A DNA stretch of 64,000 bases from Lytechinus variegatus. Taxonomy: Eukaryota > Echinodermata > Echinoidea > Temnopleuroida > Toxopneustidae. Of this stretch, positions 1 to 11,765 are shown in pieces. Numbering within the stretch: position 1 is the stretch's first letter; each line of letters opens with the position of its first letter. A program made the position numbers and the translations under genes. The notes under the pieces were generated by a model that saw only the letters and a program-made list of their open reading frames with translations, had not been told where the DNA came from and searched no databases. The stretch covers positions 65,811,244 to 65,875,243 of the forward strand of contig NC_054743.1 of assembly GCF_018143015.1 (NCBI RefSeq). The letters are read 5' to 3'.

Positions 1-1604
1 ATTGTTTAAATCATTTTTAAATGACTGGGTCTGGAATAAAGACAACGCTCTAAACATGTGCTTTTCTACATGCATGGTCTTAATTTGGAGGATTGTTGGT
101 TCTTAGATTCGTTGTTGGGGGTTGGGTTTTATTGATTTTTTATTCTTGAAATAATTGTGTCTGGAGGAAAGTCGATCTTCGACAATTGGTCTTCGTGTTA
201 TTCCACAGTAATCAGATTATTGGGTCTTCGTTTTAGAATATTTGTAAAAACTATTTCATTTTTTTCAAATAATAACCAAGTCTGGAGGAAGGATGTTTGC
301 TTTACCCATGCATTATTGCAATGTTTTATTGGGGTCTTAGTATTATTAAAAAAACTGGGTGTGGGGTAAAGACATATTTCTTTACTGGGTGTAACTTTGG
401 AAGATTGGTCTTAGATTTGAAGTTTTGTAAATTCATTTTTTAAATAGCCGGGTCTGGAGAAAAGAGTACGTTTTAAAACTCGCGTTATTCCACAAGAATA
501 AGAATATGATATATAAGCCATGTAAGTTGAAACAACAACAAAGACATTAATTCTACCGGTCTTAATTAACTGGGTCTGGAGAAAAGACTTTGGATTTACA
601 TTTCAATTTTTGAATTAACCGGGTCTGGAAAAAAGACTACGCTTGATTCTCAATTTACTCTTAGCGCATGTATTCACAATAATACACCAAATAAGTTGAA
701 ACAACTACAGACATTAATTCCACCAGTCTTCATTAACTGGGTCTGGAAAAAAGACTAAGCTCGATTCTCATTTTTATTCCACTGGAATATCATTATCGTA
801 TCTTAGTTTGGACTTATATTATAATTTTTGAAATACCCGGGTCTGAAAAAAGACTTTGGACATATCGTATAATTTGTTTAACAACTGGGTCTGGAAAAAC
901 ACTTTGGACTTATATTTCAATTTTTGAATTAACCGGGTCTGGAAAAAAGAATTTGCACTTTTGTGCTATATGAACGCATTACTATAGGGTTTAGTTTTTA
1001 GTTTTAAGTAACCGGGTCTGGAGAAAAGACTATGCTTGATTCTCAATTTACTCTTAGCGCATATATCCACAATATAAGCCGTGTAAGTTGAAACAACAAC
1101 AAAGACAGTAATTCCACCAGTCTTAATTAACTGGGTCTGGAGAAAAGACTACGCTCGATTCTCATTTTTATTCCACTGGAATATCATTATCGTATCTTAG
1201 TTTGGACTTATATTATAATTTTTGAAATAACCGGGTCTGGAAAAAGACTTTGGACTTATATCATAATTTTTTAAACAACCGGGTCTGGAAAAAGACTTTG
1301 GACTTATATAATAGTTTTTGAAACAACCTGGTCTGGAAAAAGACTTTGGACTTATCTCCAACAAAGACTTTGCACTTTGTGCTATATGAACGCATTACTA
1401 TAGGATTTTAGTTTAGAACGGATTCGCCAAAAATCCCTTCAAATTTATTACATTTGTGGGTAAAGTCATTATTACATTTGTGGGCGATCAAAAATTATTA
1501 CATTTGTGGGTAAAGTGCATTATTACATTTGTGGGTGAAATTATTACATTTGTGGGTAAAGTGTTATTACATTTGTGGGCGTTATTACATTTGTGGGTGC
1601 AACA
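1..1604 (+). mobile_element. Right arm of a TU-like foldback element, cut by the window start
   Basis: This arm is built from a degenerate module around GGGTCTGGAAAAAAGACT, repeated irregularly every 50 to 120 bases, and ends in an ACATTTGTGGG minisatellite and the terminus GGGTGCAACA at 1604. Its first 185 bases recur in reverse complement at about 60735-60930, and the rest recurs in reverse between 43985 and 53903, interrupted by insertions. It is therefore a second, uninterrupted copy of the arm of the 18.7-kb element. The other end lies outside the window. The short open frame at 157-369 is a by-product of the repeat. Confidence 0.8.
1439..1604 (+). repeat. Terminal ACATTTGTGGG minisatellite of the foldback arm
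   Basis: TTATTACATTTGTGGG recurs seven times, separated by short spacers such as TAAAGTCA or CGATCAAAAA. The same block closes the element at 62515-62675 and, reversed, opens it at 43985-44091, so it marks the element termini. Confidence 0.85.
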
Positions 1605-3667
1605 GACCCTCCTTGGCAAACAAACTTGACAGAACTGATGAAAATTTTGGAAAATTTCTTCCCACACCCATTAACTCTTCTTTATTCTTTAACCAAACAA
1701 ATGTTCAGGAATTAATGGAAATAACAAAATATCTGAAATCAAGCAAATCACAGGGAATTGATAGAATTAGTACTTCCCTTCTTAAGCACATCATACACTA
1801 TGTTGCCTCTCCTTTGTGTCATATTTTTAATCTGTCAATGAGCACTGGAAGACAGTATGTCCAGATTCCCTAAAAATTGCAAAGGTAAATCCTGTTTTTA
1901 AAAAGACAATCCGCATGAAATATCAAATTACAGGCCTATTTCTATTCTTCCCAGCATTTCCAAAATATTAGAGATTATTTACAATAGACTTTATAAGTTT
2001 CTAGATACTTTTCATTTTCTAAATTCTAACCAATATGGATTCAGGAAAGGACATTCGACTGATCAGACGTTAATACAAATATGCGACAAAATTACAAATG
2101 CAATGGCAAATAAAGAACATATAATAGGCGTATTCATGGACTTAAGCAAAGCCTTTGACACTCTTGACCACAAGATATTACTTTAAAAACTTGAAAATTA
2201 TGGAATTTGCGGAATTACACTATCTTCGTTTAAGAGTTATTTGTCCAATAGAAAACAATATGTAATTCACAATAAGATTCCTTCTGATTTTCAGTTAATA
2301 CAATGCGGAGTTCCACAAGGATCAATCCTAGGCCTTTGCTCTTTTTAATATATATAAATGATTTGACTTCTGTAACACCTTTATTATGATATGTTTTATT
2401 TGCAGATGACACCAACATTTTTTGTTCACATAATAGCTTAGAAACTTTAGTAGATATAATTAACCGTGAATTACCAAAACTATCTTTGTGGTTTAAGTGT
2501 AATAAGCTTTCACTCAATATAGATAAAACAAACTTTATATAAATTATTTCAAGCATACACACATGGTAACGAATTTCCTTATAATATAAACATAGACAAT
2601 ATTTCTCTCAAAAGGAAAAGAGAAACAATGTTTTTAGGTGTCACAATAGATGAAAATTTAAATAGGAATGAACATGTACGTTGTATAACAACTAGTATTT
2701 CTAGAAAAGTTAGTATACTTTACAAAATGAAGAACATAATTCCACATACAACTTTTGTCATACTTTACAATTCATCAATATTGCCTTATATATCGTATTG
2801 CAACATTGTTTGGGCAACATTTGCAAAAACTAAAATTAATACTATATACATATTACAGAAAAAAGCAATTCGAATCTATACTGATTCCCAATATTTATCA
2901 CACACAAATCCATTATTCCATTAACTAAAGACTCTAACAGTATTTGACATAAATACTCTTCAAAGCTTACTACTTATGTTTAAGTACGTAAATAACATGC
3001 TCCCACCTTTCCACAATTTTTATACTCTGAATACATCTATTCATTCATACCCTACCCGTAACTCTTCAAATTTCCATTTAATTAACCCCAAATTGCTTAT
3101 TGTTCAGAGATCCATAAGACACCATGGTCCAGATTTGTGGAACTCTCTACCAGAGCCTGTAAAACAATGTTCGTCTCTTCATTCATTTAAGGCAAACGTT
3201 AAATCTATGTTATTATCAGAATACTTGAAGTAAAATTTCTGTGTCGTATCCTTTTTATCGTGAATTTATTCCTCCTTCGATTTAGTCATTACCAATATCT
3301 TCATCATGACCATCATCATCTCCATGGCCTTCATCATCATCATCATCATCATCAACATCATCATCATATCACCGTCACCCTCAGCTATTTGAAAATATAT
3401 GCCCATTCTGCTTTATAAATGTATTAATTAATTCATTTAGTATAAGTTTGGGATTGTCATTTTTTTCAAGCAATCTGCTTATGATGACAATCCTCCTGCA
3501 AATTGTAAATATCATATAATCATTTTCGTCTGGAATTATCTTTTTAGTACTCTTTATTTATAATTCATGCCAAAAATGCTAACATATTATGTTTATTATG
3601 TTATGAAAAATGTATTATACGAATGTTATGGATGCAGAAGAAAACAATAAATCAAATCAAATCAAAT
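1605..3667 (+). pseudogene. Decayed LINE reverse transcriptase, 5'-truncated
   Basis: Broken frames carry reverse-transcriptase motifs in order: SKSQGIDRIS near 1740, QYGFRKGHSTDQT near 2035, MDLSKAFDTLDHKILL near 2140, CGVPQGSILG near 2305, FADDTNIF near 2400, then the thumb region FLGVTIDENLN at 2632 and the C-terminal GPDLWNSLPEPVK at 3126. At least four stops or frameshifts separate them, and no endonuclease is present. The 3' end is a short AAATC repeat (about 3645-3667), as expected for target-primed insertion. It begins right at the terminus of the foldback arm. The pattern suits the CR1/Jockey superfamily; I did not assign a clade. Confidence 0.85.
3297..3368. repeat. ATC trinucleotide microsatellite
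   Basis: An interrupted run of CATCAT triplets within the 3' untranslated part of the decayed LINE. Confidence 0.85.
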
Positions 3668-4168
3668 ATTCAAGTAGACGTCTAGAATCCACTGAACACG
3701 TGCGTGTTTTATCTCTATTAGGACTGTTGCCAAATTTCTTGGCCGTGTAGATAGGACGTATATCCTTGTCTCCTCCTCGCCAGTCAGCTATCTCCTGTGA
3801 GCTCCGTTCAGTGATGGCTTCAACCAGTTGTACCTGTTCCTGAATGTCGCCAATTCTAGGCAGCAGGTAGGCATCTTTAATCGTCTCTGCACTGAGTTGA
3901 CGGTAATCAACGCACAATCTTTGGCTGCCATCTTTCTATTTGACCAGAACAATGTTGGATGCCATGGGCTGGTCAATGACTCAATCAAGCTCTGAGCTAG
4001 TAGATTCTTTACTTGCTCATCTATTTCTTTCCTCTGCGTCAGGGGATGTCTCCTCTGGGCTTGACGTATTGGTTTCGCAGTACCAGTATCTATGCCATGT
4101 TGGACAAAACTGGTCTGTCCAAAATCCGAAGGTCCTGTAGAGAAAACATCTGCATTCTCAAGCAGCAA
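3668..4168 (-). pseudogene. Gypsy reverse transcriptase N-terminal fragment with internal deletion
   Basis: Frames from 4168 and 3917 show the entry to a gypsy RT: HGIDTGTAKPIRQ, then LIESLTSPWHP, then CVDYRQLSAETIKDAY and LPRI. A frameshift separates the first part from the second. After LPRI the usual catalytic palm is missing and the sequence jumps to SSQEIADWRGGDKDIRP, which resembles the spacer between RNase H and integrase in gypsy polyproteins. I infer an internal deletion of most of RT and RNase H; the similarity of the downstream piece is from memory of the family and was not aligned. Confidence 0.7.
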
Positions 4169-4181
4169 TTATTTTATCAAG

Positions 4182-4905
4182 TCATGGCATGGGGAGGTAA
4201 TTCAAATGTTCTGGTATGTCTTTGCTGGTATTGGTCTCAGTTGGCTCGGCAATGTTGTACATTTCCATGCTCACTTCTTCCAGCCCTGACAATGAAGCAA
4301 TGGCAGTGTCTGCCTTTATGATCCTTTGTTCCTTGATTGGGTGGAAAACCCGAACAGGTAGTACATCTTCGTCTGCCTTCACAACAGATCTGGCGACGAT
4401 GAGTCCTTTCTTGATTAGTTCTGTTGGATTTGCAGGTGGTTCTACTAATCCATCACCTAATGACACTTTTCTGCCTGTAACTCTACCTGCTAATACCATT
4501 TCGTGTCCTGGGGGAATCAAATAATCTTCTCCCACTACTATCCTCATGCAGAATGATTCTCCGTTACTATCTAGGCATGGAATTATGCCGTAGTTGGTCC
4601 TCAATTCCATCTTTTGGCAGTCTAATACAGCATTGATTTTGACTAGGAAATCTAGCCCTAAAATGCCCTCATTCTTTAGACTAGCCACTGTAGCCATTGT
4701 AGTGACCACTATATCTCCAATCTGCACTTCCAGTATTGATTTTCCTCTGATACTCAATTGAAATCCATCTGCTTGTAGTACATGTACAACACGTGTCACT
4801 GGTAGTAATTCTGGTCTTCTTATTTCCTCTATCTGGTCAAACACTTTCTCTCCAATGAGAGTGTTGCGAGCTCCAGTGTCGACCAGTAATTTTCATTCTT
4901 GTCCA
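4182..4905 (-). pseudogene. Gypsy retropepsin-like aspartic protease region
   Basis: On the minus strand the region opens with LLVDTGARNTLIGEKVF, containing the DTGA active-site signature of retroviral-type aspartic proteases, followed by a conserved beta strand GILGLDFL. A stop precedes the protease core near 4893, so it is no longer fused to gag. The frame downstream stays open for 220 codons, to 4182. In this family the protease cleaves the Gag-Pol polyprotein. Confidence 0.75.
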
Positions 4906-4939
4906 TTTACTTTGCCTTGAAGGTAAAGCTCTTTTCTCT

Positions 4940-5240
4940 TGGTATCTAGAGTCACTCCGACTCTGGTTTGCTCCTCTTTCTTTTATCCTTTTGTTCCTCT
5001 ATTCTCTTGTCCATCTAGAGTCACTCCGACTCTTGTTTGTTCCTCTTTTTCTTGTTCCTATGTTCTTTCTTTCTCTTGTCCATCTAGAGTCGCTTAGACT
5101 CTGGTTATTTCCTCTTTTTCTTGACCTCTTGTTCCTCTTTTCTCTTGTCCATCTAGAGTCGCTTCAACTCTGGTTTATTCCTCCTTTTCTTGTCCTCTTG
5201 TTTCTCATGTCCATCTAGAGTCCTTTCGACACTAATTTGT
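4940..5240. repeat. Minisatellite of about 67 bp inside the gypsy fragment
   Basis: CATCTAGAGTC (TATCTAGAGTC in the first unit) recurs near 4947, 5014, 5082, 5151 and 5213, with pyrimidine-rich sequence between. The block lies between the gag zinc knuckle and the protease, and the unit carries stops on the minus strand, so it interrupts the polyprotein. Confidence 0.85.
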
Positions 5241-6711
5241 TCCTTTTTTTTCGCTGATCATTTCCCTTTCGGGTACTTGAAAAGCTGCTCTTCCTCCTTT
5301 CATTTTCTTTGGATATGGGCAGTTTTTCCTCCATTGCCCCAATCCATTGCAGTTGAAACATCTTTGTTCCTCTTGTTCATCTATCTTTGATTTCTTTGGT
5401 TCCTCTCTTTTTCCTTGTGGCTTTAGGCCATCTGTTCTTGATTCCTGATACTTGGTCCTGATTTTTGTTTCCTTTTTCCTATCTCTTTCATCCAAGGCGT
5501 CTATGGCAGCCTTTACTATCTTGTCGATAGTTGGATTTCTTGGTTGCTGTTCCCGCAATGCTGCAACTTCACACTCCTGCTCTTCCAGAGCTCGGCTGTA
5601 CCTTGTAGTCTGCTTTATTTCATTTCTCTGACCCTCCATTCTCAGAAAGGCCTATGTGTTTAAAACACCTTCCACAGCACGATCCAATGTGCGAGGTTGA
5701 GCACGGAACAAACCCTCTCTTATTTCTGGTGTTACTATGGCATCTAGGAAATGCCCTCGGGCAAGACGATCTTGACCCTTTTCGTCGAATTCGCATATAC
5801 GCTAATACACACAATTCCCGTATTCTTTGTCCTAACTCCTGGAGACTTTCCTTTGGTTGGCAACGTCGCGACGTTGCCTCAACTTCGCCAGGTATACCTC
5901 AGTTTTGCCTCCTAGGCCAAACCTGTTGTGAGCCTGTATACCAACTCGTCGTATGTCAACACCACTCCAGGTTCCTGGGTTAACAACTTCACAGCAAGGC
6001 CCCTCAGAGTTGCAGCAGGTAACTGAACTGCTTTCCTTTTTGTCCATCCGCTTACTCCAGCACAGGCCTCAAAGTGATGCAAATAATCTTTGACAGGTGT
6101 GTGTCCATTAAATTTGTCCAGTACCAGATGTGGTCGTCTGCCAATCATAGCATCAAAATTTACTATTACCGCATCCTGAATATGTGGGGAAAACTGTGGG
6201 GGTGTAAATTGAACACCAGGTCTTGTAGTAGTAGTTCCTCTTATCTGCTCTCTGGGCGTTGAGCTGAATCCAGCCTGCTGTGCCCCTTCCATCTGTGAGT
6301 CAATCCTTGGTCCTTTGTCCGCTTGTCCAATCACAGTTGGGGAATATCCTGTCCACTTGATTCTACACCGGGTGCTTGTCTTATGGATAATCTTAACTGC
6401 TCCATCATTTGGTCAATTTCTGTCGTGCTCCTCTCCAGGTGCGCCATCATCTCTCCTGGCGTCGGTCGACACTGCATATTTCCTTGTTGTGCCATTGTTA
6501 CTGGATCCCACTTCTGACACCTCGTGTGACAGACTCGGCGGCGGGTATGGGTGTTCCGGTCCGCCGGCAGCTCGCTCTTGTAAGGATGCCTGCCGCCGGC
6601 GGGTCGTTTTTGCCACGTCGATTTCCAAACTTTTAGTCGTGGATCCGTTTGGCAGAGATATACTGCCGCAGTTGACACTAGCACAAGCCTCGATCCTGCC
6701 AGTACCACCAC
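5232..6711 (-). pseudogene. Gypsy gag-like region with a degenerate zinc knuckle
   Basis: Three overlapping minus-strand frames (6711-6331, 6334-5912, 5639-5232) read as gag. A probable start is the methionine of MAQQGNMQCR near 6498. The capsid-like core has LDKFNGHTPVKDYLHHFEAC and LTYDELVYRLTT. A basic linker leads to a zinc knuckle, CFNCNGLGQWRKNC, in which the histidine of the CCHC box is replaced by glutamine. Frameshifts near 5900 and 5640 break the reading frame. In living elements this protein forms the virus-like particle and binds RNA. Confidence 0.7.
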
Positions 6712-6944
6712 TAGGCAACCTCCAGACGGCTACACTCTTTATTGTCAGCTCCAACAGCTCACCCGACCATACGCATCTGATTCTTGTAGTTTAAGATCTC
6801 TCGACCATAGGTGTGGGTTCATCTGTAGTCAAGCTCCTACGACCATACCCATAGATTCTGTTGTGCATGTTATTTCCTCTGTCGTCTGCTCTAGACTCCC
6901 GTTGCTTCTGACCAGTAACTACGTCACATCAGTACAGCAACCAC

Positions 6945-7322
6945 CATGGGTGTCGATCGGTATTCTTGGTTGGGGGGGGGGATGATTGACACAAATGTTC
7001 TTGTGGATTGGGATATTTTAACATTACCCCCTCTAAAATCACAAGTTAGGACATTTGGGAGTGGTTGATATGCATGGTGTTCTTGGAAATTCCTTCATTG
7101 TTGTAGTGTACTATACTTGTATAATTTTTTTTTTTAAAATTTAATTTGTGTTACAAGTAAGCCTATTCTAAACTCATACCGAGAAAAAAATGACAAAAAT
7201 TGACTGGACTATGTACATAGTGATCTGTTTATTGAGCATGATGTATACACAGGGGCGTCGATTCATTTTTCAGACGGGGGGGGGGGGCAAATTATGAATC
7301 AACGTTCCAAAGGCGCTCGATC

Positions 7323-7353
<31 letters not shown>

Positions 7354-8632
7354 CTCATGAGAAAGAGACACATATCTCACCTTCACCAACAATGCGAGCG
7401 CGAAGCGCGAGCTAAATTTTTTTAGTATGTCGTGAAAACAGGAAAAATGTACCTGTTTAGGTGTAGTAACTCATGAGGAGGGTCGACATGTATCTCACAA
7501 GAGAGCGAGCTGAAATTTCTTTATATTCTGACCTGAAAGCTTGATATTCTAAGCATTTTTGGTACCACTGATTAAGATGGGTATCTAGAAGAACAATAGA
7601 TGCGAGCGCCAGCTGAAAATTTTGATATTTTGATCTGGAAAAAGGGACACTTTCATGGAAGATATATTATTATATCCAACAAAAGATTATTGCAAAATCA
7701 AAGTTCTTTTGAGGTTTAGAATTGAAAACTGGACATTATATTCACCTATATAATCATGAAAAGTATGGGATTTGGTACATGATGCGCGCGAGCCGAAATT
7801 TTTATATTCCAGTCTGAAAAGCAGACATTTTGAGCACGATTTTAAATCAAAATCGAGTTGGTATCTCAATCTCGCTTGCTGATTTCAGTGTAGCATTACA
7901 ATCTTATTTTATTCTTTAGTTGCACATGCGGAATTATTGGGGGGGGGGGGTAAAACGATATGTTTGCCCCCCCAATATTTTTATTGGTGGGGCGATCGCC
8001 CCCTGCCCCCACCCAGGATCGACGCCTCTGTGTATACAACTTCTCTCTTAAATCTAACCTGACTGGCAATATCTTTATTCTTCTTAATGCATGATGATAA
8101 AATGCAGATTCGGACCAATTAAGACTAGCACAAATTACAACCTGTGTGGCTTCTCGTGCGCCATCGGGCTTACCGTCATTCCTTTATTTATCTTGCCACC
8201 CTTTTACTCCCGTTTATTTTTCCACCCTTTTCAGTTAATGATTTATTTAAAATAATTTATTCACCACTGGTGGGATGGAACACCCTATCAACAAAAGTTG
8301 ATTTTCGTTGGGGTCCTTTTATGTCATGTGTTAAAAATATCAGATACATAAACATTTAATTCTTTTTCATCTTGAACCTCCACCAATCTGTTTAATAGTC
8401 CTGAAAAAGAATGTTTTCATTTAATAGCAATATACACAAATTGCGAGGGAAACAAACTGATTGATGGCATACTATGATCATCATGATCAAACTTTCATTT
8501 TTTCATCATCATTATTATAATTTTTCTACCCTAAATTATTGGGGGGGGGGGATGATAATACAGGCCATCCCCCCCACTTGAAATATTGGGGGGGATATAT
8601 CCCCCCCATCCCCCCCGTGATCGACACCCATG
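6945..8632. mobile_element. hAT-like non-autonomous element, outer of a nested pair
   Basis: The ends are inverted repeats (CATGGGTGTCGATC inward from both sides) and are flanked by a perfect 8-bp direct repeat, GCAACCAC, at 6937-6944 and 8633-8640. The 8-bp duplication and C-A start suit the hAT superfamily. Guanine and cytosine homopolymers lie just inside both ends. No transposase was seen. Without the inner element it would be about 0.9 kb. Confidence 0.8.
7250..8030. mobile_element. hAT-like MITE nested in a hAT-like element
   Basis: Terminal inverted repeats CAGGGGCGTCGAT and ATCGACGCCTCTG are flanked by a perfect 8-bp duplication, TGTATACA, at 7242-7249 and 8031-8038. A CAGGGG-type end and 8-bp duplication are the hAT signature. 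The body has G/C homopolymers, a TA microsatellite at 7327-7352 and no transposase frame. Confidence 0.88.
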
Positions 8633-10015
8633 GCAACCACGTCTGCTCCGTACTGCAACCACGTCTGAATTCCGTACTGCAACCAGGTCTGTTCAGTACA
8701 GCAACCACGTCTCCACCGTACTGCAACCACGTCTGCATTCTGTACTGCAACCATGCACGTCTGATTTCGTACTGCAACCACGTCTGTTCAGTACCGCGAC
8801 CACGTCTGTTCAGTACCCCGACCATGGGTGATAACGTACTGCAACAACGTCTGTTCAGTACCAGGACCACAGGAGTCCGTACTGCAACCACTGACATCTG
8901 TTCAGTACCGGAAACTACGTCTAGTTCCTCGACCATATATATGGGTCCTTCTGCAGTCAGGCTCTTACGACCATACCCATTGGCTCTGCCCTAGTTGTAA
9001 TTTCCACCGTTGTCTGCTCCAACAATCTGTCTGCTATCCAATAAATAAAGTTGGTGGATGTGATCGGGTTGGTCTGAAGCGGATGGTTGCTGGTCTGAAG
9101 TGGACGGTCGGCGGTCCGGAGCAGACAACGGTGGAAACTACAAGTAGGGCAGAGCCAAGGGGTATGGTCGTGAGAGCCTGACTACAGAATGACTCATACA
9201 TATGGTCGATGGACCAGACGTAGTTTCGTAGTTTCTGGTACTGAGCAAATGTCAGTGGTTGCAGTACGGACTCAGACGTGGTTGCAGTGCTGGACAGACG
9301 TTGCTGCAGTACGGTATCAGACGTGATCACGGTACTGAACAGACATGGTTGCAGTACGGACTCAGACGTGGTCGCGGTACTGAACAGACGTAGTTGCAGT
9401 AAGGAATCAGACGTGCATGGTTGCTGTATTGAACAGACCTGGTTGTAGTACGGAATCAGACGTGATGGATGCAGAACGGAATTCAAACGTGGTTGCTTTA
9501 CGGAGCAGACGTGGTTGCTGTACTGAACAGACGTGGTAACTGGTCTGAAGCAGACAGACGGAAGTCTGGAGCAGACGACGGAGGAAATTACATGTACAGC
9601 AGAGTCCATGGGTATGGTCGTGGGAGCTTGACTACAGAGAAACCCATACCTATGGTCGAGAGATCTTAAACTACGGGAATCAGATGCATATGGTTCAGAG
9701 GGCTTAACTACACAAGCTAAATGCTTATGGTCGAATGAGCTGTTGGAGCTAACAACAAAGAGTGTAGCCGTCTGGAGGTTGCCTGTTGGTGGTACTGGCA
9801 GGATCGATACTTGTGCAAGTGTCGACAGCGGCAGTATATCTCTGCCAAACGAATCCACGACTAAAAGTTTGGAAATCGACCTGGCAAAGGCACCCGCCGG
9901 CGGCAGGCATCGTGGCAAGAGCGAGCTGCCGGCGGACAGTGCATTGATTTCTATCTGTTTTGTCATTATTAATAACTAATGCAAAATATCAGCATTCAAC
10001 ACAAAAGATAATATA

Positions 10016-11765
10016 CAGTGCATACAAAAAAAAGTCCACTTTTCAAATGGCTGCCAAATAAAACATATATCATTTTGGTGGGAGAGACTTACATATTATG
10101 GAAGCAAATAAAGTCAGCTTTTAAATGATACCAAAAAGTTGGAAAACTTTTCCTGCTTGAGCGAGCACTGCCCACTAAAACAAAGGGTATGAAAATTAGG
10201 CTGGAATTAGCCTTCAAATTTCTTTCATTTTTTTTGTCTGGAACTTGCAAAGTTGAGGGTTTTGTGATGAATTAATGATCAATTGTGATCAGTTTGTTGT
10301 TTTAGAAAATTTCATGCGTTATTGAATTGAAATTTAATGCACGAGTGATCATGAATTGCCATTTTTAGTGCAGCATTTTGACTTTATCATGTGGATCTCA
10401 GCAATATGTTCATGAGAGTCAGGGAAATAAGGGTATGATAGGACCTAAATAGGTGAAGTACGTTGATGGAAAAAAGGTCAACAGAACACTTAGCAACCCC
10501 TCCCTCCATCTCTACCCCCCACTACTTCTCTCTTTCTGAGAGACTAAACTCGGCTAGGCTGGGCGGGAATTAGACTTGCAGTTTTTTGAGTGGTAAGTCA
10601 TTTGGAACTTGCAGAGGTAATGGTGTTATGCTAACTTAATGAATGAGATAAGTTTTGGTTTCTTAGGCAAATTGAATTGAAAATTGAAATTTAATGCATG
10701 ATTGAACAGGAATTGTGATTTTAGTGTCGCCTATTCATCATGTGGACCTGAGCAGTGTGTTTGTGAGAGTCAGAGTAATGTTACAAGCAAGAGGGCGAGA
10801 TATGATAAGACTTGGTTAAAAAGGCATTCCTCTTCTTTTTGTGCTTTTACAAATAAAAAGTCATATGTATCCCCCGTCAACCTCCATTTCCCAGCCCCCC
10901 CCCCTCCCCCCCCCCCCCCCTCTCTGTCTCACTTCCTGGATTGTAGGCTATTCAAAACTTAACTGCCACTGAAGTGACCGGTGGCGAATAGTCATTTTTT
11001 TAATTGAATGATTACCAAGACATTGACTGATTCTGATGATTTATGAAAAAAAATATTGACACACTGAATGTTTGATTGATCACATTCCACATTGAAATAG
11101 TTGATTTATTGATAAATTATTGATCTATGATTGATAGGAAAAAGTTGATGCCCCAATTCAGATTTTCTCATTAAATCTACATTCCGCTCTGGAAATCAAG
11201 CGTACATGACAATAACAATCAGCCGGTCACTCAACATAAGGGGAGGGCGGGAGAGAGGGAAGGGGGCTAAATGTTCTGTTGACCCTCATTCCATCAACCT
11301 ACTTCTCCCACTTAAGTCCTATCTCATCCCCTATTCTCCCGACTCCCATGAACACATTGCTGAGATCCACATGATTATGTTGAAATGGTGCGCAAAAAAG
11401 TGTAATTTGTGTTCACTCATGCATTAAAGTTCAATTTATAATAATTTATGAAATCTGCTTAAACAACCTAAACTGGTCACGGTTGATCATTAATTTATCA
11501 CAATGCCCTTAACTTCGCAAGTTCTAAAGTATTTTCCTTTCAAAAACTGACAGAAATTGGAAGGCTAATTCCAGCCCAGATTAATTTTCATACCCTTTGT
11601 TTCAGTGGGCAGTACTCGCTCAAGCATGAATAGTTTTCCAGCTTTTTGATGTCATTTGAAAGGTGACCTTATTGTCTTCCATAATATGTAAGTCCTTCCC
11701 CGAAAGTGATATATTTTTTTATTTGGCAGCCATTTCAAAAGTGTATATTTTGGGGGGACGCACTG
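10016..11765. mobile_element. Mariner-like foldback element, 1.75 kb
   Basis: The ends read CAGTGC inward and are flanked by TA dinucleotides at 10014-10015 and 11766-11767, as in Tc1/mariner insertions. Arms of about 450 bases are imperfect reverse complements of each other: for example AAATGGCTGCCAAATAAAA near 10047 answers TATTTGGCAGCCATTT near 11718. No transposase frame survives. A poly-C tract lies at 10895-10920. Confidence 0.8.

Larger units (their letters stand above)
3668..6711 (-). mobile_element. Broken Ty3/gypsy-type LTR retrotransposon (gag, protease, partial RT)
   Basis: Read on the minus strand, gag (about 6711-5232), a protease (4905-4182) and the start of reverse transcriptase (4168-3668) follow in Ty3/gypsy order. 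No LTR, complete RT, RNase H, integrase or envelope gene is present, and the frames are broken. The left end stops at the LINE tail, and the right end merges into the arm of a palindrome. It is a non-functional fragment. Confidence 0.8.
6560..9941. mobile_element. Large palindrome with tandem-repeat arms
   Basis: The left arm (6560-6944 plus 8633-9035) is the reverse complement of the right arm (about 9100-9941). Both outer ends read CCGGCAGCTCGCTCTTG inward. The inner parts are a minisatellite around GTACTGCAACCACGTCTG, and a spacer of about 65 bases lies at the centre. Two nested hAT-like elements interrupt the left arm. The structure resembles a foldback transposon, but no target duplication was found and the outer arm overlaps the 5' end of the gypsy gag region, so it may instead be a head-to-head duplication. 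The long open frames in this region (for example 9966-9034 minus) follow from the repeats. Confidence 0.75.

Noticed and set aside
1..1604. CRISPR-like regular repeats
   Set aside because: Spacing is irregular, repeats are degenerate, no cas genes are present and the host is eukaryotic; the repeats belong to a foldback arm.
8526..8994. Overlapping open frames on both strands
   Set aside because: All are readings of the same minisatellite and G/C tracts.
9034..9966. 310-codon open frame on the minus strand
   Set aside because: It runs through the ACCACGTCTG minisatellite and the palindrome arm; repeats without stops keep it open and the translation is repetitive with no domain.
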